Below, piece by piece: positions 37,684 through 46,501 of a DNA stretch of 64,000 nucleotides. A program made the translations under genes and the position numbers. The DNA comes from Aquabacter sediminis. Lineage in GTDB: Bacteria > Pseudomonadota > Alphaproteobacteria > Rhizobiales > Xanthobacteraceae. Below the pieces are notes generated by a model. It did not search any database, was not told where the DNA came from, and worked only from the letters and a program-made list of their open reading frames with translations. The DNA is taken from positions 248,001 through 312,000 of the forward strand of contig NZ_JARBFX010000005.1 of assembly GCF_028863665.1 (NCBI RefSeq). Direction: 5' to 3'. Positions within the stretch are counted from its first letter, which is position 1. The number at the start of each line of letters is the position of its first letter.

Positions 37684-38619
37684 CTACTTGAACGTCACCT
37701 CGTCGATGCCGGTGACGGCAGTGCGCAGGAAGCCGGTCTGCTTCATGAAGTCGGCGAGGCCCTCGATGCCGGCGGTGCTGTCGGTGAAGTCGGTGTCGGG
37801 GTCCTTCAAGAGGGCCATGGCCTCCTCGGCGGTCTGCCGGCCGCCCATCTCCTGCGCCACGATGCGCCCCGCCTCCAGCGGGTCCTTGGCGATGAGGGCG
37901 ATGGCGGTGGCGATGGCCCCTTGCAGGGCCGCGATGATGTCGGGACGCGCCGTGCCGAACTTCTCCGTGGCGAAGGACAGGGCGAAGGGCAGGGGGCCGA
38001 AGGCCTCCTTGCTGTCGGCGATGCGCCGCGCCCCGCGCGCCACCGCCTGGGACTGGAAGGGCGGTGAGGACATGTAGCCTGCGATCTGGTTGGTCACCAC
38101 CGCCTGCAAGGCGTCGGGATGAGGCATGGCAAGCATGTTGGTGTCCAGCGCCCGCGCATCGCCGAAGGCCTGGAGGGCGAGCTTGCGCAGCACGAAGGCC
38201 TGGTTGGTGTCGGGAGCGGGCACGGCGATCTTCTGGCCCGGCTTGAAGTCCTTCACCGACTGGATGGCGGGGTCATTGGTGACCAGCCACAGATTGGTGC
38301 GGTTGAGCACGGAGACGGCCTTCACCTTGAAGCCCCGGTCGCGGCCCACCAGAAAGGGGGCGACGGAGCCCGCGCCCACCTGAACGTCGCCGGCCAGCAT
38401 GGCCTCGCGGATGGCGGCGGAGGAGGCGATGGTCTTCCAATCCATCTCCACCTGCCCCACCTTCGCCTCCACCAGGCGATTGGCCTTGGCGATGAGGAGC
38501 GGGGCATAGGACAGGCCCGGCAGCATGGCCACCGTCACCTTGGTGGCCTGCGCCCGCACCAGAGCGGGGGCGCACAGGGTGCCGGCGGCGCTGAGCAGGA
38601 GGGTTCGGCGCGTGATCAT
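37684..38619 (-). CDS. ABC transporter binding protein, SsuA/NMT1-like
   Basis: A 311-residue periplasmic binding protein. A Tat-type signal (MITRRTLLLSAAG) is cleaved near residue 23. The mature part follows the nitrate/sulfonate/taurine-type fold (VAMLPGLSYAPLLIAKANRLVE, DVQVGAGSVAPFLVGRDRG). It is a clear paralogue of the binding protein at 47455: both carry AIQS-KDFK, MPHPDAL or LPHPEAL and YMSSPPF or HFTSPPF at matching positions. It delivers its ligand to the permease and ATPase encoded just upstream. The ligand is probably a small amino-acid-like compound, inferred from the enzymes in the operon. Confidence 0.87.
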   Translation of the reverse strand: MITRRTLLLSAAGTLCAPALVRAQATKVTVAMLPGLSYAPLLIAKANRLVEAKVGQVEMDWKTIASSAAIREAMLAGDVQVGAGSVAPFLVGRDRGFKVKAVSVLNRTNLWLVTNDPAIQSVKDFKPGQKIAVPAPDTNQAFVLRKLALQAFGDARALDTNMLAMPHPDALQAVVTNQIAGYMSSPPFQSQAVARGARRIADSKEAFGPLPFALSFATEKFGTARPDIIAALQGAIATAIALIAKDPLEAGRIVAQEMGGRQTAEEAMALLKDPDTDFTDSTAGIEGLADFMKQTGFLRTAVTGIDEVTFK

Positions 38620-38630
38620 GGGCGGGTCCC

Positions 38631-39482
38631 TTATCTGGTGGTTTGGGTCGAGGATTGCTGCTTCATGCCCCAGCGCACGATGGTGCGGCGCTCGATGGCG
38701 GCGAGGACGAGTTCCAGCGTGATGCCGATGAGGGCCACCGAGATGATTCCGGCAAAGACCTCGTCGGTGCGCAGGAAGTAGCGGGCGTCATTGAGGAAGT
38801 TGCCGAGCCCGCTCTTGGCGCCGGAGACCCCGAACACCAGTTCGGCGGCGATGATGGTGCGCCAGCCATAGCCAAGGCCGGTCTTGATGCCGGTCATGGT
38901 GTGGGGCAAGGCGGCGGGGAAGAGCACATCGGTGATCATCCGCCACCAGCTCAGGCCGATGTTGCGGCCCACATTCACCAGCGTCTGGTTCACCGTGCGA
39001 AAGCCGGTGGAGAGGGCCAGCGTCACCGGCCAGAGCACGGCATTCACCACCACGAAGATCAGCGCATTGACGTTGAGCCCGAACCAGATGAGCGCGATGG
39101 GCAGCATGGCCACCGAGGGCAGCGGGTTCAGCATGGAGGTGAACAGCTCCACCGCATCGTCCGCGAAGGTGGAGACGCGGGAGAGGACGGTGAAGATGAG
39201 CGCCAGCCCCATGCCGATGGCCAGCGACAGGGCGAGCAATTGCAGGGTGGTGAGGGTCGCCTGGGCGAGGCGCCCGGAGGTCCAGCCTTCCACCAGCGCC
39301 TGCCCCACCTGGAGCGGCGGCGGGAAGATGAGCGGGTCGACGCCCGAAGTGCGCGTATAGGCTTCCCACGCCGCGATGAGCATGAGGAATTGCAACGCCC
39401 GGCGCAGGGCCACGGGCAAGGCGGCCCAGCGCAGTTTCCGGCCCGGCCGGGAGGCGGGGGCGGCGTCAGTCGCCATGGACAT
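38631..39482 (-). CDS. ABC transporter permease, SsuC/TauC-like
   Basis: A 283-residue inner-membrane permease with six predicted helices. The EAA loop reads GYGWRTIIAAELVFGVSGAKSGLG, the contact point for the ATPase. The N-terminal cytoplasmic part is short. Its start overlaps the ATPase gene by 17 bases, and the binding protein follows 11 bases after its stop, so the transporter is made as a unit. Confidence 0.9.
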   Translation of the reverse strand: MSMATDAAPASRPGRKLRWAALPVALRRALQFLMLIAAWEAYTRTSGVDPLIFPPPLQVGQALVEGWTSGRLAQATLTTLQLLALSLAIGMGLALIFTVLSRVSTFADDAVELFTSMLNPLPSVAMLPIALIWFGLNVNALIFVVVNAVLWPVTLALSTGFRTVNQTLVNVGRNIGLSWWRMITDVLFPAALPHTMTGIKTGLGYGWRTIIAAELVFGVSGAKSGLGNFLNDARYFLRTDEVFAGIISVALIGITLELVLAAIERRTIVRWGMKQQSSTQTTR

Positions 39483-40269
39483 GGCTTGCTCCTTCTCCCA
39501 TCACGCCCGCCACATGGCGGCCGATCTCCAGCGCGCGCGGGGAGGAGGGCTCCCGCGCCGCCCGCGCGTCCACGATCTCCTTGATGCCGGAGGGGTGGCC
39601 GTCGAGGATGATGATGTCGTCACCGAGCAGCACCGCCTCGGCGATGGAATGGGTGACGAACAGGACGGTCGCCTGCGACCGGCGCACGATCTCCAGCAAT
39701 TCCAGTTGCAGGCGGAGGCGCGTCTGCGGATCAAGCGCGCCGAAGGGCTCGTCCATGAGCAGCATGGCCGGGTCGAGCGCCAAGGCGCGGGCGATGGCGA
39801 CGCGCTGCTTCATGCCGCCGGAAAGCTGGTGGGGAAAGCGGTCCGCCGCGTGCTCCAGCTTCATCAGCGCCAGCAAATCGCGGGCGCGGGCATCGGCGGC
39901 GGCGCGGCTGCGGCCGATGCGGCGCTGGGGATAGGCGATGTTGTCGAGCACCGTGCGCCAGGGAAAGAGCTGGTCGAATTCCTGGAACACCACCGCCCGG
40001 TCGGGGCCGGGCCGGTCCACCGCGCGGCCATTCACATGGAGCGTGCCCTTCAGCGGCGAGAGGAAGCCCGCCACGGCTTTCAGGATGGTGGACTTGCCGC
40101 AGCCGGAGGGGCCGAGCAGGATGGCCGTCTCGCCGCGCGCCACGGTGAAGGTGACATCCTTCACCGCCGTCACGGTCCCCGCCGGCCCGCCATAGCCCAG
40201 ATGCAGGCCGGTGACGGCCAGCATGGGGCGTTCAGCGTCCGGCACGGTCTGTGCCTGAACCTGTCGCAT
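39466..40269 (-). CDS. ABC transporter ATP-binding protein, SsuB/TauB-like
   Basis: A 267-residue ATPase. Walker A GPSGCGKST, signature LSGGMKQRVAIARAL, Walker B MLLMDEPFGALD and the H-loop VTHSIAEAV are all intact. The segment VVFQEFDQLFPWRTVLDN is nearly the same as in the second system at 45710, again pointing to related transporters. 64 bases separate it from the RidA gene upstream. Confidence 0.93.
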   Translation of the reverse strand: MRQVQAQTVPDAERPMLAVTGLHLGYGGPAGTVTAVKDVTFTVARGETAILLGPSGCGKSTILKAVAGFLSPLKGTLHVNGRAVDRPGPDRAVVFQEFDQLFPWRTVLDNIAYPQRRIGRSRAAADARARDLLALMKLEHAADRFPHQLSGGMKQRVAIARALALDPAMLLMDEPFGALDPQTRLRLQLELLEIVRRSQATVLFVTHSIAEAVLLGDDIIILDGHPSGIKEIVDARAAREPSSPRALEIGRHVAGVMGEGASHVHGD

Positions 40270-40333
40270 CGTTTGTTCCTGTCTGGTCGGTTGCTCCGGC
40301 CTCTGCGGGCCGGTTTGGGTCCTGGTCTTGTGG

Positions 40334-40726
40334 TCAGATCACGGCGATGGCCTCGATCTCCACCTTGGCGCCGAAATGCAGGGGCCCGGTGGGCACCACC
40401 GAGCGGGCGGGGCGATGGTCGCCGAAGAAGTCCGCATAGGCGGCGTTCACCTCATCCCAGCCGGCAATGTCGGAAATGTAGAGGGTGGTCTTGGCCACCC
40501 GCGTGCGGTCGCAGCCGGCGGGCTTGAGGATGGCCTCGATGCTGGCGAGCGCGAACAGGGTCTGCTCGCGCAGCGACCGGCTCGGGTCCTGCCCGCGCAG
40601 CAGGCCCAATTGGCCGGACACATAGACCGTGCCGCCGGCTACGATGGCCTGGGAATAATGCCCGCCGGGGGCGGGAGCCTCGCGGCTCATGACGCGGGTG
40701 AGGGGCGGTTGGGTGGGGTTCGTCAT
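40334..40726 (-). CDS. RidA-family enamine/imine deaminase
   Basis: A 130-residue YjgF/YER057c/UK114 protein. The active-site arginine is in RPARSVVPTG, with upstream YSQAIVAGGTVYVSGQLGL and the C-terminal VEIEAIAVI. RidA enzymes hydrolyse reactive 2-aminoacrylate-type imines released by PLP enzymes, which fits the PLP enzyme encoded just upstream. The ATG at 40726 is used; a GTG at 40735 overlaps the upstream stop (GTGA) and is possible. Confidence 0.9.
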   Translation of the reverse strand: MTNPTQPPLTRVMSREAPAPGGHYSQAIVAGGTVYVSGQLGLLRGQDPSRSLREQTLFALASIEAILKPAGCDRTRVAKTTLYISDIAGWDEVNAAYADFFGDHRPARSVVPTGPLHFGAKVEIEAIAVI

Positions 40727-40731
40727 AGGGA

Positions 40732-41886
40732 TCACCAGCCGGAAATACGGGGCCAGAGCGCGCTGACCTTGCCGTCGGCGATGACCGCATACTGGTCATA
40801 GGCCGCGCAGGTCAGGCAGGCGTGATTGGGCAGGATGCGCACGGTCGCGCCCACGGGCAGGCGGGCGAACCAGGTTTCGTCGTCCACCGGCACATGGCCG
40901 TGCTCCTGGTGGACGGCGGTGACCGACAGGGCGCCGAGGCGTTCGCCGGTGACGGCATCGCAGACATAGCCATAGCCGGCATCGGGCAGGAATTTGTTGG
41001 CACCGATATCCTTGGTGAGGGCCAGCGCCCCGGCATCCAGGATCAGCGCGCCCGCCGCATGGTTGTGGCCGATGACGGTGGAGAGCACGGACACCGCAAT
41101 GTCCTCCACCGCGCACATGTGGCGGGAGAGCTGGGCGAGGTCCCAGAACATATAGATGCCCGCCCGCGCCTCGGTGACGCCGTCCAGATGGTCGGCATGA
41201 AGGACCGTGGGCGTCGAGCCGATGGAGACGATCTCCACCGGGATGCCCGCCGCGCGAATGGCCTCAGCGGCGCCCACCGCCGCGTCCCGCTCGATGGCCG
41301 CGAGCGCCACCACGTCGGGGATCTGGTCGCTGCCATAGGAATGGCCGGCATGGGTCATGACGCCTCGGAAATCCAGATGCGGCGCGTCGTGGATGGCGCG
41401 GGCCAGCGTCACCACGTCCGGCGCGTCGGGCAGGAGGCCGGAGCGGTGCTCGCCGCAATCGATCTCCACCAGGAAGGAGAGGCGCGTGTTCGCCTCGACG
41501 CAGAACGCTTCCGCCGCCTCGATAACGGACAAAGCGTCGGTGACGAGGAGCAGGTCCACCCCCGATGCGCCGATGCGCGCCGCGCGGGCGAACTTGCCGG
41601 GCGCGATGGCGGTGGCGAGCAGGATGTCCTTATAGCCCGCGGCGGCGAAATATTCGGCTTCCTTCAGCGTGGAGACGGTGATGGCCCCTGGCCCGTCGGG
41701 CAGCGCCACGCGAGCCACCTCCACGGATTTCGCCGTCTTCAGATGGGGGCGCAGGAGCACGCCGAGATCCGCGCAGCGCGCCCGCATGCGGGCCGCATTG
41801 GCTTCGAGCTTCGCGCGGTCCAGCAGCAAGGCCGGGGTTTCGAGATCCCGCGCGGCAAGGCCGAGGGGGGAGGGGGCCGCTTCCAT
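40732..41886 (-). CDS. D-threonine aldolase/D-serine dehydratase-like PLP enzyme
   Basis: A 384-residue fold-type III (alanine-racemase fold) PLP enzyme. The PLP lysine is in LLRPHLKTAKS near residue 50. The C-terminal domain carries NHACLTCA near 358, the His and Cys used for a metal ion in D-serine dehydratase and D-threonine aldolase. These enzymes act on D-beta-hydroxy amino acids and release aldehydes or imines. RidA directly downstream would quench imine products. Together with an importer this suggests use of a D- or beta-hydroxy amino acid; the precise substrate is inferred. Confidence 0.87.
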   Translation of the reverse strand: MEAAPSPLGLAARDLETPALLLDRAKLEANAARMRARCADLGVLLRPHLKTAKSVEVARVALPDGPGAITVSTLKEAEYFAAAGYKDILLATAIAPGKFARAARIGASGVDLLLVTDALSVIEAAEAFCVEANTRLSFLVEIDCGEHRSGLLPDAPDVVTLARAIHDAPHLDFRGVMTHAGHSYGSDQIPDVVALAAIERDAAVGAAEAIRAAGIPVEIVSIGSTPTVLHADHLDGVTEARAGIYMFWDLAQLSRHMCAVEDIAVSVLSTVIGHNHAAGALILDAGALALTKDIGANKFLPDAGYGYVCDAVTGERLGALSVTAVHQEHGHVPVDDETWFARLPVGATVRILPNHACLTCAAYDQYAVIADGKVSALWPRISGW

Positions 41887-41887
41887 G

Positions 41888-42529
41888 TCACACCAGCTTC
41901 AGGAGAGGGTCGAGGGAATCGGCAATATAGTCCGGCCGGGCCGCATCCACCGGCCTCAAGCCCATGCGATTGTGCCAATAGACGGACATGCCCACGCCGC
42001 GCGCGCCCGGCACGTCGGAGGCGGAGCCGGCGACGAAGAGGGTGCGGGCGGGGTCGACACCGAGCTTTTCGAGCACCGCGCGATAGGGCTCGGGGCGGGG
42101 CTTGTAATAGCCGGCATCCTCGGCCGTCACCACGGCGGCAAAGTCGGTGCCGGTACGGGCCACCGCAATGGCGCCCAGCGTGCGAGAGCAATTGGTGGCG
42201 ATGCCCAGCGGCACCTTGCCGGCGAGTTGGGCGAGGACGCCCTGCGCCTCCGGCCAGCAGGTCAGCTCGGCCTGACGCTCCGCCAGCGCCTGCGCCCAGT
42301 CCACCGGGAAGCCGCAGGCCTCGGCAGCCTGCGCCACCAGGGTCTCATAGGGCCGGTAGCTGCCGCAGCCATAGGTGAGCTCGAGATATTTCCGCCGCCA
42401 GCGCAGCCCCGCCTCCGGCGTGCCGGCAATGTCGTTCCACAGCGACCAGGAATCGATCAGCGCGGTCAGAAGATCGAACACCACCGCGTCATAGCGGGCC
42501 GCGCCCGTCGTGTTTGCCCCGTCCATCAT
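41888..42529 (-). CDS. HAD-superfamily hydrolase, haloacid dehalogenase type II-like
   Basis: A 213-residue HAD enzyme. The nucleophile loop is AVVFDLLTALID (Asp near residue 19), motif II is IATNCSRTLG, motif III includes Lys in AGYYKPRPEPY and motif IV is FVAGSASDVPGARGVGM. The residue two positions after the nucleophile is Leu, not the Asp of phosphatases, which favours the dehalogenase-like branch. First gene of the seven-gene operon; its ATG has AGGAGG upstream, and a promoter-operator lies right before that. Confidence 0.87.
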   Translation of the reverse strand: MMDGANTTGAARYDAVVFDLLTALIDSWSLWNDIAGTPEAGLRWRRKYLELTYGCGSYRPYETLVAQAAEACGFPVDWAQALAERQAELTCWPEAQGVLAQLAGKVPLGIATNCSRTLGAIAVARTGTDFAAVVTAEDAGYYKPRPEPYRAVLEKLGVDPARTLFVAGSASDVPGARGVGMSVYWHNRMGLRPVDAARPDYIADSLDPLLKLV

Positions 42530-42540
42530 CCGTCCTCCTG

Positions 42541-42574
42541 CATGTTACATGTAGCATGTAGGAGCCAGAGTCAA
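42541..42574 (-). promoter_or_regulatory. Promoter with operator palindrome for the HAD-ABC-GntR operon
   Basis: Minus strand TTGACT (42574-42569), a 17-base spacer and CATGTA (42551-42546). The -10 sits in the middle of a palindrome, CATG-N-TACATGTA-N-CATG (42541-42558), which ends just before the AGGAGG of the first gene. A bound repressor would block polymerase. The operon-encoded GntR protein is the natural candidate. Confidence 0.65.
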
Positions 42575-42772
42575 TCGCTTCCCCTCTGCAAGGGACTCGG
42601 GCCGAGAAAAATGCGAGGGCGCGGCAACCTTCGGCGTGGCCGGGCGTTATGCCCACGGCTCGCGTGCGGGCCGGATGCTGCATGGGCGTGGTCGCCCTGG
42701 CGCCCGGCCACCGGCCGCGCGCCCGGTCCGCCATCCCCGGCGGGCGCGCGAAAAGCGAAGAAGAGGTTTTCC

Positions 42773-43438
42773 ATGGCCATGTCCAAGAGCAGCCGCACCG
42801 GCACCCCGTCGAAAGCCAGCAGCGCGCCCAAGGCGCCCGCCAAAGCCACCGCTCCCAAAGCCGCCCCCAAAGCCGCCCCTGCAAAGGCCGCTGCCACCAA
42901 GCCCGCGCCCCTGTCGGACACCGCCGCCGCCTCCGCTCGCGAGCGCCGCCTCGGCCCGCTGCGCACCCCCACGGATCTCGGCGCCGAGGCGACCCAGGAC
43001 ATCGCCGCCGCGCTCACCCGGCTGCTGGCCGACATGTTCGCGCTCTATGTGAAGACCAAGAACTTCCACTGGCACGTTTCCGGCCCGCACTTCCGCGACT
43101 ATCACCTGATGCTGGACGAGCAGGGCGCGCAGATCTTCGCCACGACCGATGATCTCGCCGAGCGGGTGCGCAAGGTGGGCGGCACGACGCTGCGCTCCAT
43201 CGGCCACATCGCCCGTCTCCAGCGCATCCCGGACAATGAGGCTGATTATGTGACCGCTCCTGACATGCTGGCGGAACTGGCGCAGGACAACATCGCCCTC
43301 ACCACCTATCTGCGCGAGGCGCATGCGGTGTGCGAGGACCATAATGACATCGCCTCCACCAGCCTGATCGAGAACTGGATCGACGAGGCCGAGCGGCGTA
43401 CCTGGTTCCTCTACGAGGCCACCCGCTCCAACCACTGA
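42773..43438 (+). CDS. dps: Dps ferritin-like DNA-protection protein with histone-like tail
   Basis: A 221-residue Dps. The ferritin-like domain (about 65-221) keeps the inter-subunit ferroxidase residues: His99 (NFHWHVSG), His111 and Asp115 (YHLMLDEQ), Asp126 and Glu130 (TTDDLAERV), matching E. coli positions by spacing. Ahead of it lies a 60-residue Lys/Ala/Pro-rich tail (e.g. APKAPAKATAPKAAPKAAPA), much longer than the E. coli tail and similar in make-up to bacterial H1-like proteins. This tail probably binds DNA. Start: ATG at 42773 with AAGAGG upstream; ATG 42779 is an alternative. Monocistronic. Confidence 0.93.
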   Translation: MAMSKSSRTGTPSKASSAPKAPAKATAPKAAPKAAPAKAAATKPAPLSDTAAASARERRLGPLRTPTDLGAEATQDIAAALTRLLADMFALYVKTKNFHWHVSGPHFRDYHLMLDEQGAQIFATTDDLAERVRKVGGTTLRSIGHIARLQRIPDNEADYVTAPDMLAELAQDNIALTTYLREAHAVCEDHNDIASTSLIENWIDEAERRTWFLYEATRSNH

Positions 43439-43450
43439 CGCGGGATTTTG

Positions 43451-43503
43451 CCGCCGCCTCCCGCATGCGAAGAGGCGGCGGACACCTCATTACGAATGAG
43501 GTG
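43451..43503. terminator. Two tandem hairpins between convergent dps and histidine kinase genes
   Basis: Hairpin one pairs ccgccgcctc (43451-43460) with gaggcggcgg (43472-43481). Hairpin two pairs cacctcatt with aatgaggtg (43483-43503) around acg. Neither has a strong T-run, but their place between converging genes suggests transcription ends here. Confidence 0.55.
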
Positions 43504-43565
43504 CAAAGCTATTTAAAATCAGCGACTTAATTTCGCGTGATTTGGCCCGCTTTTTCCGCCGGTTT

Positions 43566-44957
43566 TCACCCCCTCCCCGCCGCCCCCGCCGGATGCTCCG
43601 GGAGCAGCAGCGCGGCGCGAAATGCGCCCTCGCCGCCCGAGAGCACCAGCGCGCCGCCATGGGCGCGGGCAACCTCCACGGCGATGGCAAGGCCGAGCCC
43701 CGAGCCATGGGAGGCCACGCCCTTCTGGAATGGCTCGCACAAGTGCGCCCGCGCCTCCGGCGGGATGCCCGGCCCGTCATCGGTGACGGCCAGCGCGAAG
43801 CCCGAGGGGATATCCTCCACCGCCACGGTGAGGCGCGTGCGCGCGCCATGGGCGAGCGCGTTGTGGATGAGGTTGGACAGCGCCTCCCGCACGCTGATGG
43901 CGTCCGCTGCGATTGTTGCGGGGTCCTCATGCGGCAGGAAGGCGATGGACACCTCCCGGTCGAGGCTCAACGGCACCGCCTGGGAGAGAACGGACTTCGC
44001 CAGCGCATTGAGATCCACTTCGGTGAAGCGCGGCGACTGGGCGCGGTGCAGGATCATGGCGTGGTCCAGCAACTGGCTGGTGAGCCGCCCGAGATCGGAC
44101 ACGCGGTTCCGCAGCCGCTCCAATTCCTCGGGATTGGCGCTCCCCGCCGCCAGCAACTCGGCTTCCGCATCGATGGCGGCCAGCGGCGTGCGGATCTGGT
44201 GGGCGGCGTCCGCGATGAACCGCTGCATCATGCGCACCCGGGTGTCGAGCCGCTGCATGAAGCCGTCTATGGCGCCCACCAGTGCCCGCACTTCCGGGGG
44301 CGCGGCCACCGAGATGGGGCGCAAATCATCGGGCCGGCGGCCGGCTATCTCAGCCTCGATGCGGGTGAGCGGCGCGAAGACGAGACCGAGGCACAGAGCG
44401 GTCGCCACCAGAGCCAGCGTGTTCATGGCCGCGATCATGGCCAGTGCCTTCAAGGTCAGGTCGAAGGCGAGGGCATTGCGGGCATCCAGGGTCTGGGCGA
44501 GCACGATCTCGATCCAGCCGTCGCCGGGCGCATTCTCCAGCTTGCGGGCGAGCACCGCGATGCGCACCGTGTGGCCGCGAAACATGCCATCGGTGAGCAC
44601 CACGCCGGCGCGGGCGGCACCGGGGGGTACGTCGGCGGCAAGGTCGTCATGCCCCGCCACCACCACGCCGCGCCCGTCCGTGACCTTGTAGAAGACGAGG
44701 TCGTAGGCCGAGAGCGTGGAGAAGGCCGCGGCCGGCGGATCAAGGGCCACCACCCCGCCCTGGAGATAGATGTTCTCCGCGATCTGGATGGCCCCGCCGA
44801 TGAGCAATTTGTCATAGGCATCGCGGGCGGCCAGCGCCGCATATTGCCAGGCGGCGATGGACAGGATGAGCGAGCCCACCGCCAGCAGCGCGCCGACGAT
44901 GAACAGCACGCGGGCGCGCAGCGAGGCGCGCAGCTCACGAAGCGAGGAGCTGATAGC
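43566..44957 (-). CDS. Sensor histidine kinase, TctE-like
   Basis: A membrane kinase of about 460 residues. An N-terminal helix, a periplasmic sensor of the TctE type (about 140 residues), a second helix, then HAMP-like linker, H-box (FIADAAHQIRTPLAAI), N-box (ALSNLIHNALAHG), G1 (TDDGPGIP) and G2 (GSGLGLAIA). The start is uncertain. No ATG lies between 45038 and the first helix; a TTG at 44957 (23-base overlap with the regulator gene) is the best guess and a GTG at 44909 would fall in the helix. Pairs with the OmpR-type regulator upstream and probably senses a periplasmic organic acid. Confidence 0.88.
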   Translation of the reverse strand, partial: AISSSLRELRASLRARVLFIVGALLAVGSLILSIAAWQYAALAARDAYDKLLIGGAIQIAENIYLQGGVVALDPPAAAFSTLSAYDLVFYKVTDGRGVVVAGHDDLAADVPPGAARAGVVLTDGMFRGHTVRIAVLARKLENAPGDGWIEIVLAQTLDARNALAFDLTLKALAMIAAMNTLALVATALCLGLVFAPLTRIEAEIAGRRPDDLRPISVAAPPEVRALVGAIDGFMQRLDTRVRMMQRFIADAAHQIRTPLAAIDAEAELLAAGSANPEELERLRNRVSDLGRLTSQLLDHAMILHRAQSPRFTEVDLNALAKSVLSQAVPLSLDREVSIAFLPHEDPATIAADAISVREALSNLIHNALAHGARTRLTVAVEDIPSGFALAVTDDGPGIPPEARAHLCEPFQKGVASHGSGLGLAIAVEVARAHGGALVLSGGEGAFRAALLLPEHPAGAAGRG

Positions 44958-45600
44958 CAAGGCCGCGCTCGGTGCGAATTTCCACGGGGGTTCCGGTGAG
45001 CTTGCGCCGTAGGCGGGCGACAAACTGCTCCACCGCATTGGGGCTCGGGTCTTGGTCGAAGCCGAACAATTGCTCCACCAATTCTTCCTTCGAGACATAG
45101 CGCCCCGGCTTGGAGGCGAGGATTTCCAGCACGGTCAGTTCCCGCCGGGTGAGGTCCAGGGGCTGGCCCGCCACCGCCGCCGTGCGCCCGGCACGGTCGA
45201 TGACGAGCGGCCCCACCTTGATGGTGTTGTCCGACATGCCCGCTGCCCGGCGCAGCAAGGCGCGGGCACGGGCCTCCAGCTCGCGATAATCGAACGGCTT
45301 GGTGAGATAGTCGTCGGCGCCCAGATCCAGCGCGCTGATGCGGTCGTCCACCGCCGAGCGGGCGGTGAGCACCAGCACGGGCGTGCGCAGGCCGCGCCCG
45401 CGCAGATTCTTCAGCACGGTGAAGCCGTCCATGTTGGGCAGCATCACGTCCAGCACCACCAGATCATAGCTCTGCACCTCGATCAGCTCGCTGGCGGTGC
45501 GCCCGTCGGTCTCCCAGTCCACCGCATAGCCCACGCGCTCGAAGCGGCTCGCCACCGCGCGGCCGATCTCCTCCGTGTCCTCCACCAGCAGGATGCGCAC
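44935..45600 (-). CDS. OmpR-family response regulator, TctD-like
   Basis: A 221-residue regulator. The receiver (1-115) has the acidic pocket (VEDTEE), phospho-acceptor Asp51 in VVLDVMLPNMDG, Thr in LTARS and Lys in LTKPFDY. The winged-helix output domain follows (about 127-218; LTRRELTVLEILASKPGRYVSKEEL). The gene is divergent from the ABC transporter at 45710 with a 109-base shared promoter region. The pair therefore most likely controls uptake by that transporter. Confidence 0.93.
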   Translation of the reverse strand: MRILLVEDTEEIGRAVASRFERVGYAVDWETDGRTASELIEVQSYDLVVLDVMLPNMDGFTVLKNLRGRGLRTPVLVLTARSAVDDRISALDLGADDYLTKPFDYRELEARARALLRRAAGMSDNTIKVGPLVIDRAGRTAAVAGQPLDLTRRELTVLEILASKPGRYVSKEELVEQLFGFDQDPSPNAVEQFVARLRRKLTGTPVEIRTERGLGYQLLAS

Positions 45601-45709
45601 GATTGTCAGTCCCGGTCAGGTTCGTGTCAGCGATGCCGGCTATGATCCTAAGCAAGGTTGCCTGAGTGCACCAAGAAAAAAGAACGCGCCTTGTCGCACG
45701 GGAGGGACG

Positions 45710-46489
45710 ATGACACTGCATCCATCCGAGACTCAATTTGCGCCCTTGCTTTCGGTTGAAGGCGTGACGCTGCAATACAAGACGCCTGACACGCTGGTGA
45801 CGGCGACATATCGCGTCGAATTCAAGGTCTATAATTCAGACCGCTTCGTTCTTCTTGGGCCGTCTGGCTGCGGCAAGTCCACTCTGCTGAAGGCCATTGG
45901 CGGATACTTGCGCCCCACCGAGGGCAAGATCCGCCTGAAGGGCAACGAAGTGCGCGAGCCCGGCCCCGACCGCATGATGGTGTTCCAGGAGTTCGACCAG
46001 CTCCTGCCCTGGAAGACGGTGGGCGAGAACGTCATCTTCGCCCTCACTTCCTCCGGCCGCGCCAGTGAGGTGGAAGCCCGCGAGCGCGCCCGCTCCTATA
46101 TCGACAAGGTCGGCCTGACCAAGTTCATCGACAGCTATCCCCACATGCTCTCCGGCGGCATGAAGCAGCGTGTCGCCATTGCCCGCGGCATGGCCATGGA
46201 GCCGGACGTGCTCCTCATGGACGAGCCCTTCGCGGCGCTCGACGCGCTCACCCGCCGCAAGATGCAGGACGAGCTGCTGCAATTGTGGGAGGACACGCGC
46301 TTCACCGTGCTGTTCGTCACCCATTCCATCGAGGAGGCGATCAAGATCGGCACGCGCATCCTCCTGCTCTCTCCCCATCCCGGACGGGTGCGGGCCGAGC
46401 TGAACAGCGTGCCGGCCGAGCAGATGGGCACCACTCCCGCCGCGGAGCTGGAAGCCCGCATCAACGACATGCTGTTCGGGCACCACTGA
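45710..46489 (+). CDS. ABC transporter ATP-binding protein, second SsuB-like system
   Basis: A 259-residue ATPase. Walker A GPSGCGKST, signature LSGGMKQRVAIARGM and Walker B VLLMDEPFAALD are intact, with FVTHSIEEAIKIG as H-loop. The ATG at 45710 has GGAGGG upstream; the frame is open to 45575. It is the first gene of an ATPase-permease-binding protein operon (12-base gap to the permease), the same three parts as at 37684-40269 but in a different gene order. Confidence 0.93.
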   Translation: MTLHPSETQFAPLLSVEGVTLQYKTPDTLVTATYRVEFKVYNSDRFVLLGPSGCGKSTLLKAIGGYLRPTEGKIRLKGNEVREPGPDRMMVFQEFDQLLPWKTVGENVIFALTSSGRASEVEARERARSYIDKVGLTKFIDSYPHMLSGGMKQRVAIARGMAMEPDVLLMDEPFAALDALTRRKMQDELLQLWEDTRFTVLFVTHSIEEAIKIGTRILLLSPHPGRVRAELNSVPAEQMGTTPAAELEARINDMLFGHH

Positions 46490-46501
46490 GGAGACGCCAA
46501 G

